Positions 23,373 to 32,251 of a stretch of 44,631 nucleotides of DNA are shown here, in pieces. Source of the DNA: Alphaproteobacteria bacterium (lineage in GTDB: Bacteria; Pseudomonadota; Alphaproteobacteria; Paracaedibacterales; CAIULA01); assembly GCA_019749935.1 (NCBI GenBank), contig JAIEPD010000047.1, positions 1-44,631 on the forward strand, written 5' to 3'. The first letter of the stretch is position 1. Every line of letters starts with the position of its first letter. The notes under the pieces were generated by a model. It was not told the DNA's origin. It made no database searches and was given only the letters and a program-made list of their open reading frames with translations. The position numbers and the translations under genes are program-made.

Positions 23373-24275
23373 TTAGTTTTTCATTTCAGCTTGCAGCGGC
23401 TTATAGTATGGATAGCTAAAAAAGAGGAAATGAAACAAATTTAAACCGAAATGGCATAATACAGGTGCTTCTATATAACCTGTTTGTAGATAAGAAAAGC
23501 CATAAAACAATCCCGCCACAAAGGCAAGTGCGATATAGGTTATTCCCCCTTGATAATGTAATAGACCGAACCCAGCAGCAGCAATGAAAAGCGCTAAATA
23601 ATCACCTGTATAAATCGCTTCAAAAGAACTCATTAAGTATGATTGAATGTACCCCCTAAATAATGTCTCCTCTGCAAGACAAACAAAAAAAAGATTGTGG
23701 ATACACCAAAAAAAAATTGTAGAAGGAAATTTAATGTCAACCTTAATATATCCCACCAAAAGTCCAGCTACGATCAAAGTTGCAATAACTGCCACAAGAG
23801 AAATTGACACCCAATTACCAATCAATAACCACTGAGAAGAAGTAGATGCAGGTTTATGAAAAAAGGCCAGAAAAAGAAATGCTACAACAGCAGGGGACCA
23901 ACAAAAACTTTGGGAATAAAGGGCACATCCTTTTGAAAACCGTACTTGGTTCCAATAAAAAGGATTGAAAAAGCCTGGCAATTTTTGAAGATATAAAAGA
24001 ACAGCAGTAATGACTGCCCCTGTATAAAAAATCAAACTATGCGTTTGCTTATAATAAAGTGCAGATAAATAGATAAGCACAAAGAACAAAAGAAGCCAAA
24101 AGAGTCCCTTTTCGTTCACTCTTTTAAAGACATAAGCAGCAACGACACTTACTCCACAAAATGAATAGCCAATAATCTCTGGGAAAAACCAAAAAGATAA
24201 AAGCGCTAAAGCAATGAATATATCTGGAAAATAAGCTAAGGAATTTGAAGACGGATATGAAACATTTTGCTTCAT
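23373..24275 (-). CDS. CPBP-family intramembrane metalloprotease
   Basis: A multi-pass membrane protease of the CPBP (Abi/Rce1-like) family, about 300 aa. The catalytic motifs are visible: the glutamate pair in EETLFRGYIQSYL (about residue 205), the histidine in GFGLLHYQGG and the later HFGLNLFHF. Bacterial members process or inactivate peptides, mature bacteriocins or act in envelope stress; the target here is unknown. ATG 24275 is preferred over the in-frame TTG 24293, because AGGA lies just before it and it begins only 2 nt after the Sel1-repeat gene. The two genes form one transcription unit. Confidence 0.85.
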   Translation of the reverse strand: MKQNVSYPSSNSLAYFPDIFIALALLSFWFFPEIIGYSFCGVSVVAAYVFKRVNEKGLFWLLLFFVLIYLSALYYKQTHSLIFYTGAVITAVLLYLQKLPGFFNPFYWNQVRFSKGCALYSQSFCWSPAVVAFLFLAFFHKPASTSSQWLLIGNWVSISLVAVIATLIVAGLLVGYIKVDIKFPSTIFFWCIHNLFFVCLAEETLFRGYIQSYLMSSFEAIYTGDYLALFIAAAGFGLLHYQGGITYIALAFVAGLFYGFSYLQTGYIEAPVLCHFGLNLFHFLFFSYPYYKPLQAEMKN

Positions 24276-24277
24276 GT

Positions 24278-24826
24278 TTAATATCCTAAACAACCCTTTA
24301 CTTGATCTCTGTAATACGCAGCATCATGGCTCATTTCCCCTAAATCAGGATTATGAGCCGCTAAATCAAGCATCTCATAAGCCTGCTTTAAAGATACAGG
24401 ATTACCTTCACCATTTTTAAGCATAATACCTGCATTAAATTGGGCGGGGCCATATCCTAGTTTTGCTGCTTTTTCATAAAGCTGAAAAGCGATTGTCTTA
24501 TTAAGCTCTACACCCTCTCCGGCCATATAACTATCTGCAAGAGCTTTGATTGCAGGAGCAAATTCTAATGCAGCTGCTTTAGAGAAATAATAATTTGCTA
24601 ATCGTGCATCTTTAATTTGGGTGTATCCTTCTAAATAAATCATCCCCAATAAAGTTGTTCCTTCAAGGTTTCCTATACCATCCAATTGCTTTAAGAAATT
24701 TATTGCAACCTCTGAATTGCCTCGATGCAATTGTGTATATACATAACACTCAACACTTGAAGGATTATGTGCAAAAGTCTCGCTAATAAAATAAAAACAG
24801 AAAAATAGACCTAGAATTTTTTTCAT
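24278..24826 (-). CDS. Exported Sel1-repeat (SLR) protein
   Basis: A 182-aa protein with a clear signal peptide (MKKILGLFFCFYFISETFA) and about three Sel1-like tetratricopeptide repeats, such as ARLANYYFSKAAALEFAPAIKALADSYMAGEGV (cores NYYFSKAAALEFAPAIKALA) and KTIAFQLYEKAAKLGYGPAQFNAG. SLR proteins are protein-interaction scaffolds and, in intracellular bacteria, are often linked to host interaction. It is the first gene of a two-gene minus-strand unit with the CPBP protease. The upstream 100 bases hold the tRNA-Val promoter on the other strand. Confidence 0.85.
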   Translation of the reverse strand: MKKILGLFFCFYFISETFAHNPSSVECYVYTQLHRGNSEVAINFLKQLDGIGNLEGTTLLGMIYLEGYTQIKDARLANYYFSKAAALEFAPAIKALADSYMAGEGVELNKTIAFQLYEKAAKLGYGPAQFNAGIMLKNGEGNPVSLKQAYEMLDLAAHNPDLGEMSHDAAYYRDQVKGCLGY

Positions 24827-24884
24827 AGATTTTAAGAAACTTCAATTTTTGTCCTATCTTTGTGTATACCAAAAAACCCAAAGC

Positions 24885-24914
24885 TTGCAAAAAGCTATTT
24901 AACAATGCTATAGA
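24885..24914 (+). promoter_or_regulatory. Putative sigma-70-type promoter of the tRNA-Val gene
   Basis: TTGCAA (24885-24890) and TATAGA (24909-24914) are 18 nt apart and end 14 nt before the tRNA. The match is good and the position right, but no experimental support exists here. Confidence 0.45.
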
Positions 24915-24928
24915 CAGTGTTAAGAAAA

Positions 24929-25003
<75 letters not shown>

Positions 25004-25045
25004 TTCTTCTCTGTTATTTTATCCTGGTTTGTGTAAAATAAAAGA

Positions 25046-26086
25046 ATGATTTCAGAGTCTATTCAACCATCTTCTTCCTTTTTTCGTGTCTTTTTCAGGC
25101 AATTGATGCGATTTATGCTTATTCCATCAGTCTTTGCCCTTTCGATCTTGTTTGTTTTATATGGATCTGAAGGAATTTTAACAAAAGGTTCACGAACTCA
25201 AGATATAACCGTTATTATTAAGTCTGGCACGTCCTCATTTTCTATCTCTGAACAACTTGTACAAGAAGGCGTTTTTTCCCATCCTTGGTTTTTTCTAGCA
25301 GCTCAGCATCTTCGTTATCCCAAAAAGAAGCTAAAAGCAGGTGAATACCTCATTTCCAAAACGGCATCTCCATGGTCAATTATTACCCAAATGAGTGAGG
25401 GAAGAACTGTTATTCGTAAACTCACAATTCCCGAAGGATTAATGGTCAGCCAAATTGTGAGCATGTTGGAAAACACAGATTCTCTATCAGGAAGAATTAC
25501 ATTCATACCTCCAGAAGGAACCCTTTTACCGGAAACATATTCCTATTCTTATGGGGATGATCGACAGAAAATACTGAATCATATGCACAGTTCCATGACA
25601 AATCTTCTGAATGAGTTATGGCTTCAAAAAGTTTCAAACCATCCTCATACAAAAACACCGCATCATGCTTTGGTGTTAGCATCCATTGTTGAAAAAGAAA
25701 CGAGACTTCCAACAGAACGTCGCAGGGTTGCCAGTGTTTTTTTAAATAGATTGAAAATTGGCATGCGCCTTCAAGCAGATCCTACTGTAATTTATGCTAT
25801 TACCGAAGGGAAACATGTGTTAGAACGACAACTAACGAAAAAAGACCTACAGACAGAATCTCCTTTTAATACTTACACGGTGACAGGGCTCCCTCCCTCT
25901 CCTATTGCCTGTCCAGGGCGTGCCGCCATAGAAGCTGTTCTTGACCCTGAGACAACAAAGGATCTCTATTTTGTAGCGGATGGAACAGGAGGACATGTGT
26001 TTAGTGCAACTTTAAAAGAGCATAATCAGCGTGTAACAACATGGAGAAAGATCAGTCGCCGCAAAACGGAAGAGAGCAAACCATAA
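25046..26086 (+). CDS. mltG: Endolytic murein transglycosylase (MltG/YceG)
   Basis: An inner-membrane enzyme that cuts nascent glycan strands and sets their length. The 346-aa protein has one N-terminal helix (about 22-42), a LysM-like subdomain with IPEGLMVSQIVSML, and the catalytic domain: LLPETYSY, ASIVEKETRLPTERRRVASVFLNRL (catalytic glutamate in VEKE), MRLQADPTVIYA, SPFNTYTVTGLPPSPI and the end FSATLKEHNQRV. All signature residues are present. In many bacteria mltG lies with fabF, pabC or tmk; here it heads a unit with gmk, 2 nt apart, followed by ftsA and ftsZ. Confidence 0.95.
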   Translation: MISESIQPSSSFFRVFFRQLMRFMLIPSVFALSILFVLYGSEGILTKGSRTQDITVIIKSGTSSFSISEQLVQEGVFSHPWFFLAAQHLRYPKKKLKAGEYLISKTASPWSIITQMSEGRTVIRKLTIPEGLMVSQIVSMLENTDSLSGRITFIPPEGTLLPETYSYSYGDDRQKILNHMHSSMTNLLNELWLQKVSNHPHTKTPHHALVLASIVEKETRLPTERRRVASVFLNRLKIGMRLQADPTVIYAITEGKHVLERQLTKKDLQTESPFNTYTVTGLPPSPIACPGRAAIEAVLDPETTKDLYFVADGTGGHVFSATLKEHNQRVTTWRKISRRKTEESKP

Positions 26087-26088
26087 TC

Positions 26089-26724
26089 ATGCAATCCAAT
26101 TCTTATCGCGGCGTTATGTTGGTTTTATCTTCTCCTTCAGGCGCAGGAAAAACATCAATTGTAAAAGAATTACTTAAACAAGAATCAAACATTATTACAT
26201 CCATTTCCGTTACAACAAGGCCAGCCCGACCTGGAGAAATCGACGGACATGATTATCATTTTATTGATCATGATAACTATCACCAAATGCTTAAAGCCGG
26301 TGAATTGCTTGAACATGCAGAGGTTTATGGAAATTTTTACGGAACCCCTAAGACTCCTGTTTATGAGGCTCTTTCAATCGGCAAAGACATCATCTTTGAT
26401 TTAGACTGGCAAGGCACTCAACAACTGAGCGCAGCTGCGCGTGCAGATCTTGTTAGTATTTTTATACTCCCCCCTTCTCTTGAAGAGCTTGAAAATAGAT
26501 TAAGAAAGAGAGCGCAAGATAGTGAAGAAGTCGTTAAGCGTCGCATGGCATCAGCTTCCCATGACCTAACGCATTGGGCAGAATACGATTATGTTATTAT
26601 TAATGAAAATTTCGAGTATAGTGTTGAATGCGTCAGATCTATTTTAAAAAGTGAAAAATTAAAAAGAATTCGGCAACCCTCTTTACATAGTTTTGTAAAT
26701 TGTCTAAGAAATCCTAAAGGATAA
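26089..26724 (+). CDS. gmk: Guanylate kinase
   Basis: Phosphorylates GMP to GDP with ATP in the cytoplasm. The 211-aa protein has the P-loop SSPSGAGKTSIV, the GMP-binding signature TTRPARPGEIDGHDYHFI (core ending GHDYHF), FDLDWQGTQQL and the lid/R-rich region RLRKRAQDSEEVVKRRM. ATG 26089 is chosen, since the upstream in-frame ATG 26041 would add 16 residues encoded inside mltG that are foreign to the family. It follows the mltG stop by 2 nt. Confidence 0.96.
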   Translation: MQSNSYRGVMLVLSSPSGAGKTSIVKELLKQESNIITSISVTTRPARPGEIDGHDYHFIDHDNYHQMLKAGELLEHAEVYGNFYGTPKTPVYEALSIGKDIIFDLDWQGTQQLSAAARADLVSIFILPPSLEELENRLRKRAQDSEEVVKRRMASASHDLTHWAEYDYVIINENFEYSVECVRSILKSEKLKRIRQPSLHSFVNCLRNPKG

Positions 26725-26762
26725 TTCTGAAATCCTTTTTAAAAAATATTAAAAGAATAAAA

Positions 26763-28055
26763 ATGAGTTTATTTACAAAAAAAACACCTACTGAAAAAAG
26801 CGAATTATTTGCAGCCCTCGATATTGGTGCTAGCAAGATTTGTTGTGCAATTGCCAAAGTAAACAACCGAACCTCTGCTGGTGGAAATCCGAGCGACATT
26901 AACTCACAACTACGAATTGCAGGGGTTGGTTATCAAGTTTCACGCGGAATTAAGTCTGGAAAAATTATTGATCTTGAGGCTTTGGAAGATTCAATTTTAA
27001 ATGCTGTTCACAGCGCCGAACAAGCCGCAAATCAAAACATTAACAGTGTTTATGTCAATCTTCCTGCAGGGTCTACTTCTTCTCATAACATAAGAGCAGA
27101 AATTCATCTTTCCAATAGCGCCGTCGATGAGACTCATTTGCGCCGTTTATTAAGTGTTAATCGTGATAGTTCTATGAGTCCCGACAGACAAGTCATACAT
27201 ATGCTCCCCCTTTCTTATTCTCTAGACTCGATTGAAGGCATTAGAGATCCAAGAGGAATGATTGGCGAAAAACTGTCGGTTAATTTACATGTGGTGTCAG
27301 CGCCCACGGGGCTTATTCGGAACCTAACCAGTTGCATTGGTAGATGCCATTTAGATGTGGCAGGGTATGTTGTTCCCCCTTATGCCTCCGGACTTGCTAT
27401 CTTGGTTGAGGACGAGCTTGAACTGGGTGTTACTATCGTTGATCTAGGCGGAGGCAACACAACAATTGCTTCCTTTCATGAAGGAAATTTAGTCCATATC
27501 GCTAGCATTCCTTTAGGAGGCTCTAGCATCACCAAAGATATTGCACGTGGCCTCGCGACACCTCTTGCCCAGGCAGAGCGATTGAAAACCCTATACGGTA
27601 CGTTGATCCCCTCATCCTCAGACGACAGAGAAAGTATTTTGGTAACGCAAATGGGTGAAACGGATAAAACACACGCTTATCAAATTCCGAAAGGAACATT
27701 GATCCATATTATTCGCTCACGCGTTGAAGAAATCCTTGAGCTTGTTGGGGAGAATATGCGCACCTCAGCTGTTGATCCAGTTGTCTATCAGCGGATTGTT
27801 TTAACAGGAGGAACGAGTCAACTTCAGGGCATCAGAGAGATGGCATCGCAAATCTTGGGCAAACAAGTTCGTTTAGGACACCCGACAAGCTTAACAGGCG
27901 TTGGCGATATCGTTAATAGCCCCACCTTTTCAACCTGTGCAGGCCTGCTTCAATATGGACTTCAAGATTATAGCGGAAATCAAATCATTCGAATAAATAC
28001 AGGTAAATCTCAAGTATGGCAAAGATTTAATATGTGGATTAGAGAAAATTTTTAA
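26763..28055 (+). CDS. ftsA: Cell division protein FtsA
   Basis: An actin-fold ATPase that tethers FtsZ to the inner membrane and recruits the late divisome. The 430-aa protein shows phosphate 1 (FAALDIGASKICCAIA), the SHS2 subdomain, phosphate 2 with LGVTIVDLGGGNTTIASF and IPLGGSSITKDIARGL, and the adenosine motif IVLTGGTSQLQGI. It ends in a short segment (WQRFNMWIRENF) consistent with the C-terminal amphipathic helix. The usual ftsQ, ddl and mur genes are not upstream; gmk is. A 190-nt gap separates it from ftsZ. Confidence 0.96.
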   Translation: MSLFTKKTPTEKSELFAALDIGASKICCAIAKVNNRTSAGGNPSDINSQLRIAGVGYQVSRGIKSGKIIDLEALEDSILNAVHSAEQAANQNINSVYVNLPAGSTSSHNIRAEIHLSNSAVDETHLRRLLSVNRDSSMSPDRQVIHMLPLSYSLDSIEGIRDPRGMIGEKLSVNLHVVSAPTGLIRNLTSCIGRCHLDVAGYVVPPYASGLAILVEDELELGVTIVDLGGGNTTIASFHEGNLVHIASIPLGGSSITKDIARGLATPLAQAERLKTLYGTLIPSSSDDRESILVTQMGETDKTHAYQIPKGTLIHIIRSRVEEILELVGENMRTSAVDPVVYQRIVLTGGTSQLQGIREMASQILGKQVRLGHPTSLTGVGDIVNSPTFSTCAGLLQYGLQDYSGNQIIRINTGKSQVWQRFNMWIRENF

Positions 28056-28153
28056 AATTTATAATAAATTAAAATATAATGAAAAATTAAACTAACTATA
28101 GATTTTTTTTAAATCCCTGATTATCATAATAAAAAGTAGACGAATAAACTAAT

Positions 28154-28184
28154 TTGCCCTTGGTAATTGATGATTCTTTATAAT
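28154..28184 (+). promoter_or_regulatory. Putative promoter upstream of ftsZ
   Basis: TTGCCC (28154-28159) and a perfect TATAAT (28179-28184) are 19 nt apart in the ftsA-ftsZ gap, about 60 nt before the ftsZ start. The spacer is slightly long. It would let ftsZ be expressed independently of ftsA. Confidence 0.4.
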
Positions 28185-28245
28185 AGAATTAAAAGGATGA
28201 TGGTTTTCATTACTCACTTAAAAGTTGTAAGGATTAATAGTAACG

Positions 28246-29769
28246 ATGAGCACACAAAAAGCAAAAGCAGCTGACCCACAGGATCTTAGGCCACGAATTA
28301 CCGTTATTGGTGTTGGAGGTGCAGGAAGTAACGCTGTAAATAACATGATTCGCGCAAAATTAGAAGGTGTCGAGTTCATCGTTGCAAATACTGATGCTCA
28401 GGCTCTTGAGCAATCTTTAGTCGACCGTGTCAAAAGAATCCAACTGGGCCTGAATATAACTCAAGGTCTTGGCGCTGGATCAAAGCCAGATGTAGGACGT
28501 GCCTCTGCCGAAGAATCCATGGAAGAGGTTATCGACCATCTTCGTGGCAGCAACATGGTTTTTATTACTGCAGGCATGGGTGGTGGAACTGGAACAGGAG
28601 CAGCCCCTGTTATTGCCAGAGCTGCGCGTGAAAGCGGCATTTTAACGGTTGGGGTTGTTACAAAACCTTTCCATTTTGAGGGCTCTCATCGTGCTCGCTC
28701 TGCTGAAAAGGGTATCGATGAATTGCAACAATATGTTGACACGTTGATTATTATCCCAAACCAAAACCTTTTTAGAATTGCTAACGAGCGTACGACCTTT
28801 GCAGACGCCTTTAAAATGGCTGATGATGTGTTGTACTCTGGCGTTCGTGGCGTTACTGATTTGATGATGATGCCTGGTTTGATCAACCTAGACTTTGCTG
28901 ATATCAGAGCTGTTATGGCTGAAATGGGCAAGGCTATGATGGGAACAGGTGAGGCAGAAGGCGACAGACGTGCCCTAGATGCAGCAGAAGCCGCAATCTC
29001 CAATCCGCTTCTTGATGATGTTTCCATGAAAGGCGCCAAGGGCGTTCTTATCAACATCACAGGTGGTTATGATATGACCCTTTATGAAGTTGACGAAGCC
29101 GCAAACCGTATCCGAGAAGACGTTGAATCAGAAGCAAATATTATTTTTGGTTCCACGTTCGATGAAAAATTAAATGGAAGAATGCGCGTTTCTGTTGTCG
29201 CAACAGGTATTGGCGCTCCAACGGCAGCTTCTTCGTGGCGCCCCATAAGCGAAGTAAACTTTGCTTCTTCTTTAAAAACAACACCTGCAGCAGCGCATGC
29301 TAGCAATGCACAACAGTCCCCGTCTACATATTCCGGATTTGCAGCAAGCACAAATGAAGATACTTATGCATCTTTAGAAATTGAAAGAACACATACACCA
29401 GCAGCAGAAAGCTTAAATAACAACTCTGATTTTTCAAATTCTCATCTTTCAAATGGAAATAATGACTTCGAGACAACAGAAAAATCAGGCAATAACACTT
29501 CATTTGATCAGAGTGAGAACTTTGGAACGCCTCAAAACTACCAAGAAGAATCTCGTAGTTTTACACAACAAACTACAGCTCCAGATGAAAGAACAGAACG
29601 CAGAAGGACCCCTTCTTTGTTTGAGAGATTTACTGGAGTTAGCCGTAACCGCCCCCAACAACACCCGGTAACTGAGCAAGAGTTAAAGCATAACTCTAAA
29701 AACGCAGAAGACGATCGCGAAGTTGATATTTTGGATATTCCAGCATTCCTAAGACGTGGAAATAACTAA
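28246..29769 (+). CDS. ftsZ: Cell division GTPase FtsZ
   Basis: The tubulin homolog that forms the Z ring. The 507-aa protein has [14 protein letters not shown], the tubulin signature [13 protein letters not shown] (about residues 106-118), the synergy-loop aspartates and [12 protein letters not shown] in slightly altered form ([12 protein letters not shown]). After about residue 325 comes a long Asn/Ser/Gln-rich linker of some 165 residues, and then the conserved tail [14 protein letters not shown], of the type that binds FtsA in alphaproteobacteria. TAAGGA lies 11 nt before ATG 28246. The long linker accounts for the length excess over E. coli FtsZ (383 aa). Confidence 0.98.
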   Translation: MSTQKAKAADPQDLRPRITVIGVGGAGSNAVNNMIRAKLEGVEFIVANTDAQALEQSLVDRVKRIQLGLNITQGLGAGSKPDVGRASAEESMEEVIDHLRGSNMVFITAGMGGGTGTGAAPVIARAARESGILTVGVVTKPFHFEGSHRARSAEKGIDELQQYVDTLIIIPNQNLFRIANERTTFADAFKMADDVLYSGVRGVTDLMMMPGLINLDFADIRAVMAEMGKAMMGTGEAEGDRRALDAAEAAISNPLLDDVSMKGAKGVLINITGGYDMTLYEVDEAANRIREDVESEANIIFGSTFDEKLNGRMRVSVVATGIGAPTAASSWRPISEVNFASSLKTTPAAAHASNAQQSPSTYSGFAASTNEDTYASLEIERTHTPAAESLNNNSDFSNSHLSNGNNDFETTEKSGNNTSFDQSENFGTPQNYQEESRSFTQQTTAPDERTERRRTPSLFERFTGVSRNRPQQHPVTEQELKHNSKNAEDDREVDILDIPAFLRRGNN

Positions 29770-29776
29770 ACATCTT

Positions 29777-30292
29777 ATGGCCCGATTAACTGTTTTAACT
29801 GTTCCAGATCCAAGGCTTCGCATAAAAGCGGAGCCTGTTGCGCAAGTAGATGAGGCTGTGCATCAGCTTATGGCTGACTTAATGGAAACGATGTACGCTG
29901 AAGATGGCGCCGGTTTAGCGGCAACACAAGTTGGCATTAATAAAAGGGTTATCGTCTTTGATATATCTGAACATTTGCCGCACTTACCGCCTATGAAAAT
30001 GGCAAACCCTGAAATTATCTGGCGCTCTAAAGAAACGGTAATTGAGGCAGAAGCGTGCTTATCCGTTCCTGAGCAATTTGCCAATGTCAAAAGGCATAAA
30101 TCTGTTCGCGTGCGCTATCTTGACGAGCATAATCAGTCTCAAGAGCTTGAGGGGGAAGATCTTTTAGCGAAATGCTTGCAACACGAAATTGATCATTTGG
30201 ATGGAATTGTTTATATAGATCATCTGTCTACTCTTAAAAGACAATTAATTCTTCAAAAAGTTCAAAAGCTAAAAAAGCTATTTAAGCTTTGA
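29777..30292 (+). CDS. def: Peptide deformylase
   Basis: Removes the formyl group from the N-terminal methionine of new proteins. The 171-aa protein has the three deformylase motifs: GAGLAATQVG (motif 1), EACLSVPE (motif 2, where EGCLS is more usual, the metal cysteine kept) and QHEIDHLDG (motif 3, metal histidines and catalytic glutamate). ATG 29777 is preferred to 29756, which would overlap ftsZ and add MEITKHL. It partners functionally with fmt downstream, separated by a repeat element. It starts 8 nt after ftsZ, an unusual neighbour. Confidence 0.95.
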   Translation: MARLTVLTVPDPRLRIKAEPVAQVDEAVHQLMADLMETMYAEDGAGLAATQVGINKRVIVFDISEHLPHLPPMKMANPEIIWRSKETVIEAEACLSVPEQFANVKRHKSVRVRYLDEHNQSQELEGEDLLAKCLQHEIDHLDGIVYIDHLSTLKRQLILQKVQKLKKLFKL

Positions 30293-30306
30293 TTTAAAAC
30301 AAACCC

Positions 30307-30386
30307 CGTCATGGCGAGCAACGTCGTTGCGTGGCCATCCAGAAATACGCTGGATCGCCACACCCGCAAGCGGGTTCGCGATGACG
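30307..30386. repeat. Palindromic intergenic repeat element
   Basis: An 80-bp, GC-rich inverted repeat: CGTCATGGCGAGC... on the left mirrors ...CGCGATGACG on the right, with the central arms CCATCCAG/CTGGATCGCCACAC around AAATACG. The composition is unlike its AT-rich surroundings. It has the look of the dispersed palindromic repeats (CGTCAT-GCGAGC...CGCAATGACG type) known from rickettsial and other intracellular genomes. It sits between def and fmt; it may act as a bidirectional terminator. Confidence 0.75.
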
Positions 30387-30435
30387 TAGACCGTTATCAC
30401 TATAAGTAAACTGTAACATTAAGGAATCTGTAATC

Positions 30436-31335
30436 TTGCGCATTATCTTTATGGGAAGTCCTGAATTTTCAGTTTCTGCCCTTTCAAAATTGATTGAAGC
30501 GGGGCATGAAATCGTTGCTGTTTATTGCCAACCCCCAAGAGCAAAGGATCGCGGTCATACGGTTCAAAAGGGTGCTGTTCATTTGGCTGCAGAAGCCCTC
30601 AATCTTTCGGTTTACACACCTAAATCTTTAAAAGGCGAAGAAGAACAAGCTATTTTCAAAAGCCACAATGCTGATGTAGCGGTGGTTGCAGCTTATGGTC
30701 TGATTCTTCCGAAGGTCATTCTTGAAGCGCCCAAACTAGGCTGCATTAACATTCATGCATCCCTCTTACCTCGTTGGCGAGGCGCAGCTCCAATTCATAG
30801 AGCTATTTTAGAGGGCGACAAAGAAACCGGCATTACCATTATGCAAATGGATGAAGGACTGGACACGGGTGATATTTTAAGCATGCAAAGCCTGCCTATT
30901 ACCCAATCGACAACAACACCTACTTTGCATGACCAGCTTTCAAAATTGGGGGCCGAACTTATTGTCAAAACGCTTGAAAACCTTTCAACCATCACCCCAA
31001 CACCTCAACCCGCCGAAGGGGTAACTTACGCTCACAAACTTGTTAAAAGCGAAGGGCATTTAGACTGGAATCTGCCTGCAGTAGAATTAAAAAGGAAAAT
31101 TGCAGCATTAAATCCCTGGCCTGGGACGTGGTTTGATCACAAAGATATTCCCATCAAAGTTTTAGAAGCCTCTGTTATTTCGCAAAAAGGCAAACCTGGA
31201 GAGTTTTTACAAACCCTTGATCACTCTTGGGTTGTGTGTTGCAGTGAAGGCGCATTGTCTTTGGAAAAAGTTCAAAAACCTGGAAGCAAACCTCTTTCAA
31301 CGCTTGAGTTTCTGAGAGGATATCCGGTTTTTTAG
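30436..31335 (+). CDS. fmt: Methionyl-tRNA formyltransferase
   Basis: Formylates initiator Met-tRNA using 10-formyltetrahydrofolate. The 299-aa protein starts RIIFMGSPEFSVSAL and carries the catalytic region GCINIHASLLPRWRGAAPI (Asn, His) with the following aspartate in MDEGLDTGDI, then the C-terminal OB-like tRNA-binding domain (KIAALNPWPGTWF). The start is TTG 30436 with AAGGA at 30421. def-fmt pairing is common; here a palindromic repeat divides them. Confidence 0.96.
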   Translation: MRIIFMGSPEFSVSALSKLIEAGHEIVAVYCQPPRAKDRGHTVQKGAVHLAAEALNLSVYTPKSLKGEEEQAIFKSHNADVAVVAAYGLILPKVILEAPKLGCINIHASLLPRWRGAAPIHRAILEGDKETGITIMQMDEGLDTGDILSMQSLPITQSTTTPTLHDQLSKLGAELIVKTLENLSTITPTPQPAEGVTYAHKLVKSEGHLDWNLPAVELKRKIAALNPWPGTWFDHKDIPIKVLEASVISQKGKPGEFLQTLDHSWVVCCSEGALSLEKVQKPGSKPLSTLEFLRGYPVF

Positions 31336-31373
31336 ATGTAGTTTCCGTCAGTAATCAAATCAGTCTTTTGAGC

Positions 31374-31787
31374 TTACTGGCTCTCACCTGTATTTTGTTC
31401 ACCTAACAATCGTGTTGATTTTATAGGCGCTTTACGAAGTAGAAGAGTGTCTTTTCCATAAAGCCTAATACTCCAATTCTGAACAAATTCTGATGTGTTT
31501 TTCTCTACACGACTATTGAGTTTATTAATTTCTGCTTCTAATAATTTGAGTATAGGTTGATCACCTTCATTAACCTTTGCACACACGGACCGACCAATTA
31601 ACAGATCATCCCCTATATAGTCAGTATCAAGAGGTAATTGTCTAATTTCCTGAACAATACCTAAAAAATTATATTTTGGTTCACAAGTCTTGACTACATC
31701 ATCTATTTCAACTGCGTAGCAGAAGCTCGCGGCAAGCAAAGAAAGAAAAAATACAAAACTAAATATAACCTTCATAACCACCCTCAT
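31374..31787 (-). CDS. Small exported protein, paralog of the gene at 31905-32231
   Basis: A 137-aa protein with a signal peptide (about residues 1-25). The mature part contains DDLLIGRSVCAKV, a helical segment LEAEINKLNSRVEKNTSEF and the end VQNWSIRLYGKDTLLLRK. These align with the upstream neighbour's NDLLIAESLFVEI and EKDSSDLVYNWVARYYPEHDIVCIRR, so the two are diverged duplicates. I do not recognise the family. It is the last gene of a minus-strand group led by a secreted protease, which suggests a chaperone, inhibitor or co-secreted factor, but that is inference. Confidence 0.65.
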   Translation of the reverse strand: MRVVMKVIFSFVFFLSLLAASFCYAVEIDDVVKTCEPKYNFLGIVQEIRQLPLDTDYIGDDLLIGRSVCAKVNEGDQPILKLLEAEINKLNSRVEKNTSEFVQNWSIRLYGKDTLLLRKAPIKSTRLLGEQNTGESQ

Positions 31788-31904
31788 CCCTTGCCAATGA
31801 TCTTAAAGGTTATATAGGGTAATGTTCGAGAATTTACAACATTTATTTATTGATGCTAAGTATTTTATAAATAAACGATAGCTTAGAGAATTAATTGCGG
31901 ATTC

Positions 31905-32231
31905 TTATCTTCTTTTTGACCGGCGAATGCAAACAATATCATGCTCAGGGTAATACCGCGCAACCCAGTTATAGACTAGATCTGAACTGTCTTTCTCTAT
32001 AATTCCATCAATGTTGAGGATTTTCTTTTTAAACTTTTCAATAACCTTTGCGTTATTTTTTTTAATTTCTACAAATAATGACTCAGCTATTAGCAAATCA
32101 TTTTTTAAATAGGAATCATCATTTGAATTTTCAATTTCCTCAATAATTTGCTCAGCTTGGTATTTAGACTTGGCATAGCATGCATGACTCCATAATACTA
32201 AGAAAAACAGAAATACGACCCATCGTCCCAT
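31905..32231 (-). CDS. Small exported protein next to a secreted protease
   Basis: A 108-aa protein with a signal peptide (MGRWVVFLFFLVLWSHACYA) and a mature part of about 88 aa, mostly helical and charged, ending in a basic RRSKRR. It is a paralog of the protein at 31374-31787 (shared patterns DLLI..S and EK..S..V.NW..R.Y). It starts 20 nt after the protease stop codon, so the two are almost certainly co-transcribed. The function is unknown. Confidence 0.65.
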   Translation of the reverse strand: MGRWVVFLFFLVLWSHACYAKSKYQAEQIIEEIENSNDDSYLKNDLLIAESLFVEIKKNNAKVIEKFKKKILNIDGIIEKDSSDLVYNWVARYYPEHDIVCIRRSKRR

Positions 32232-32251
32232 TTTTAAACTCCGTCATATAT

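Noticed and set aside
28686-29351. Long open frames on the minus strand inside ftsZ (124 and 89 codons)
   Set aside because: They are antisense to a strongly conserved gene and have no recognisable motif; codon bias of ftsZ explains them.
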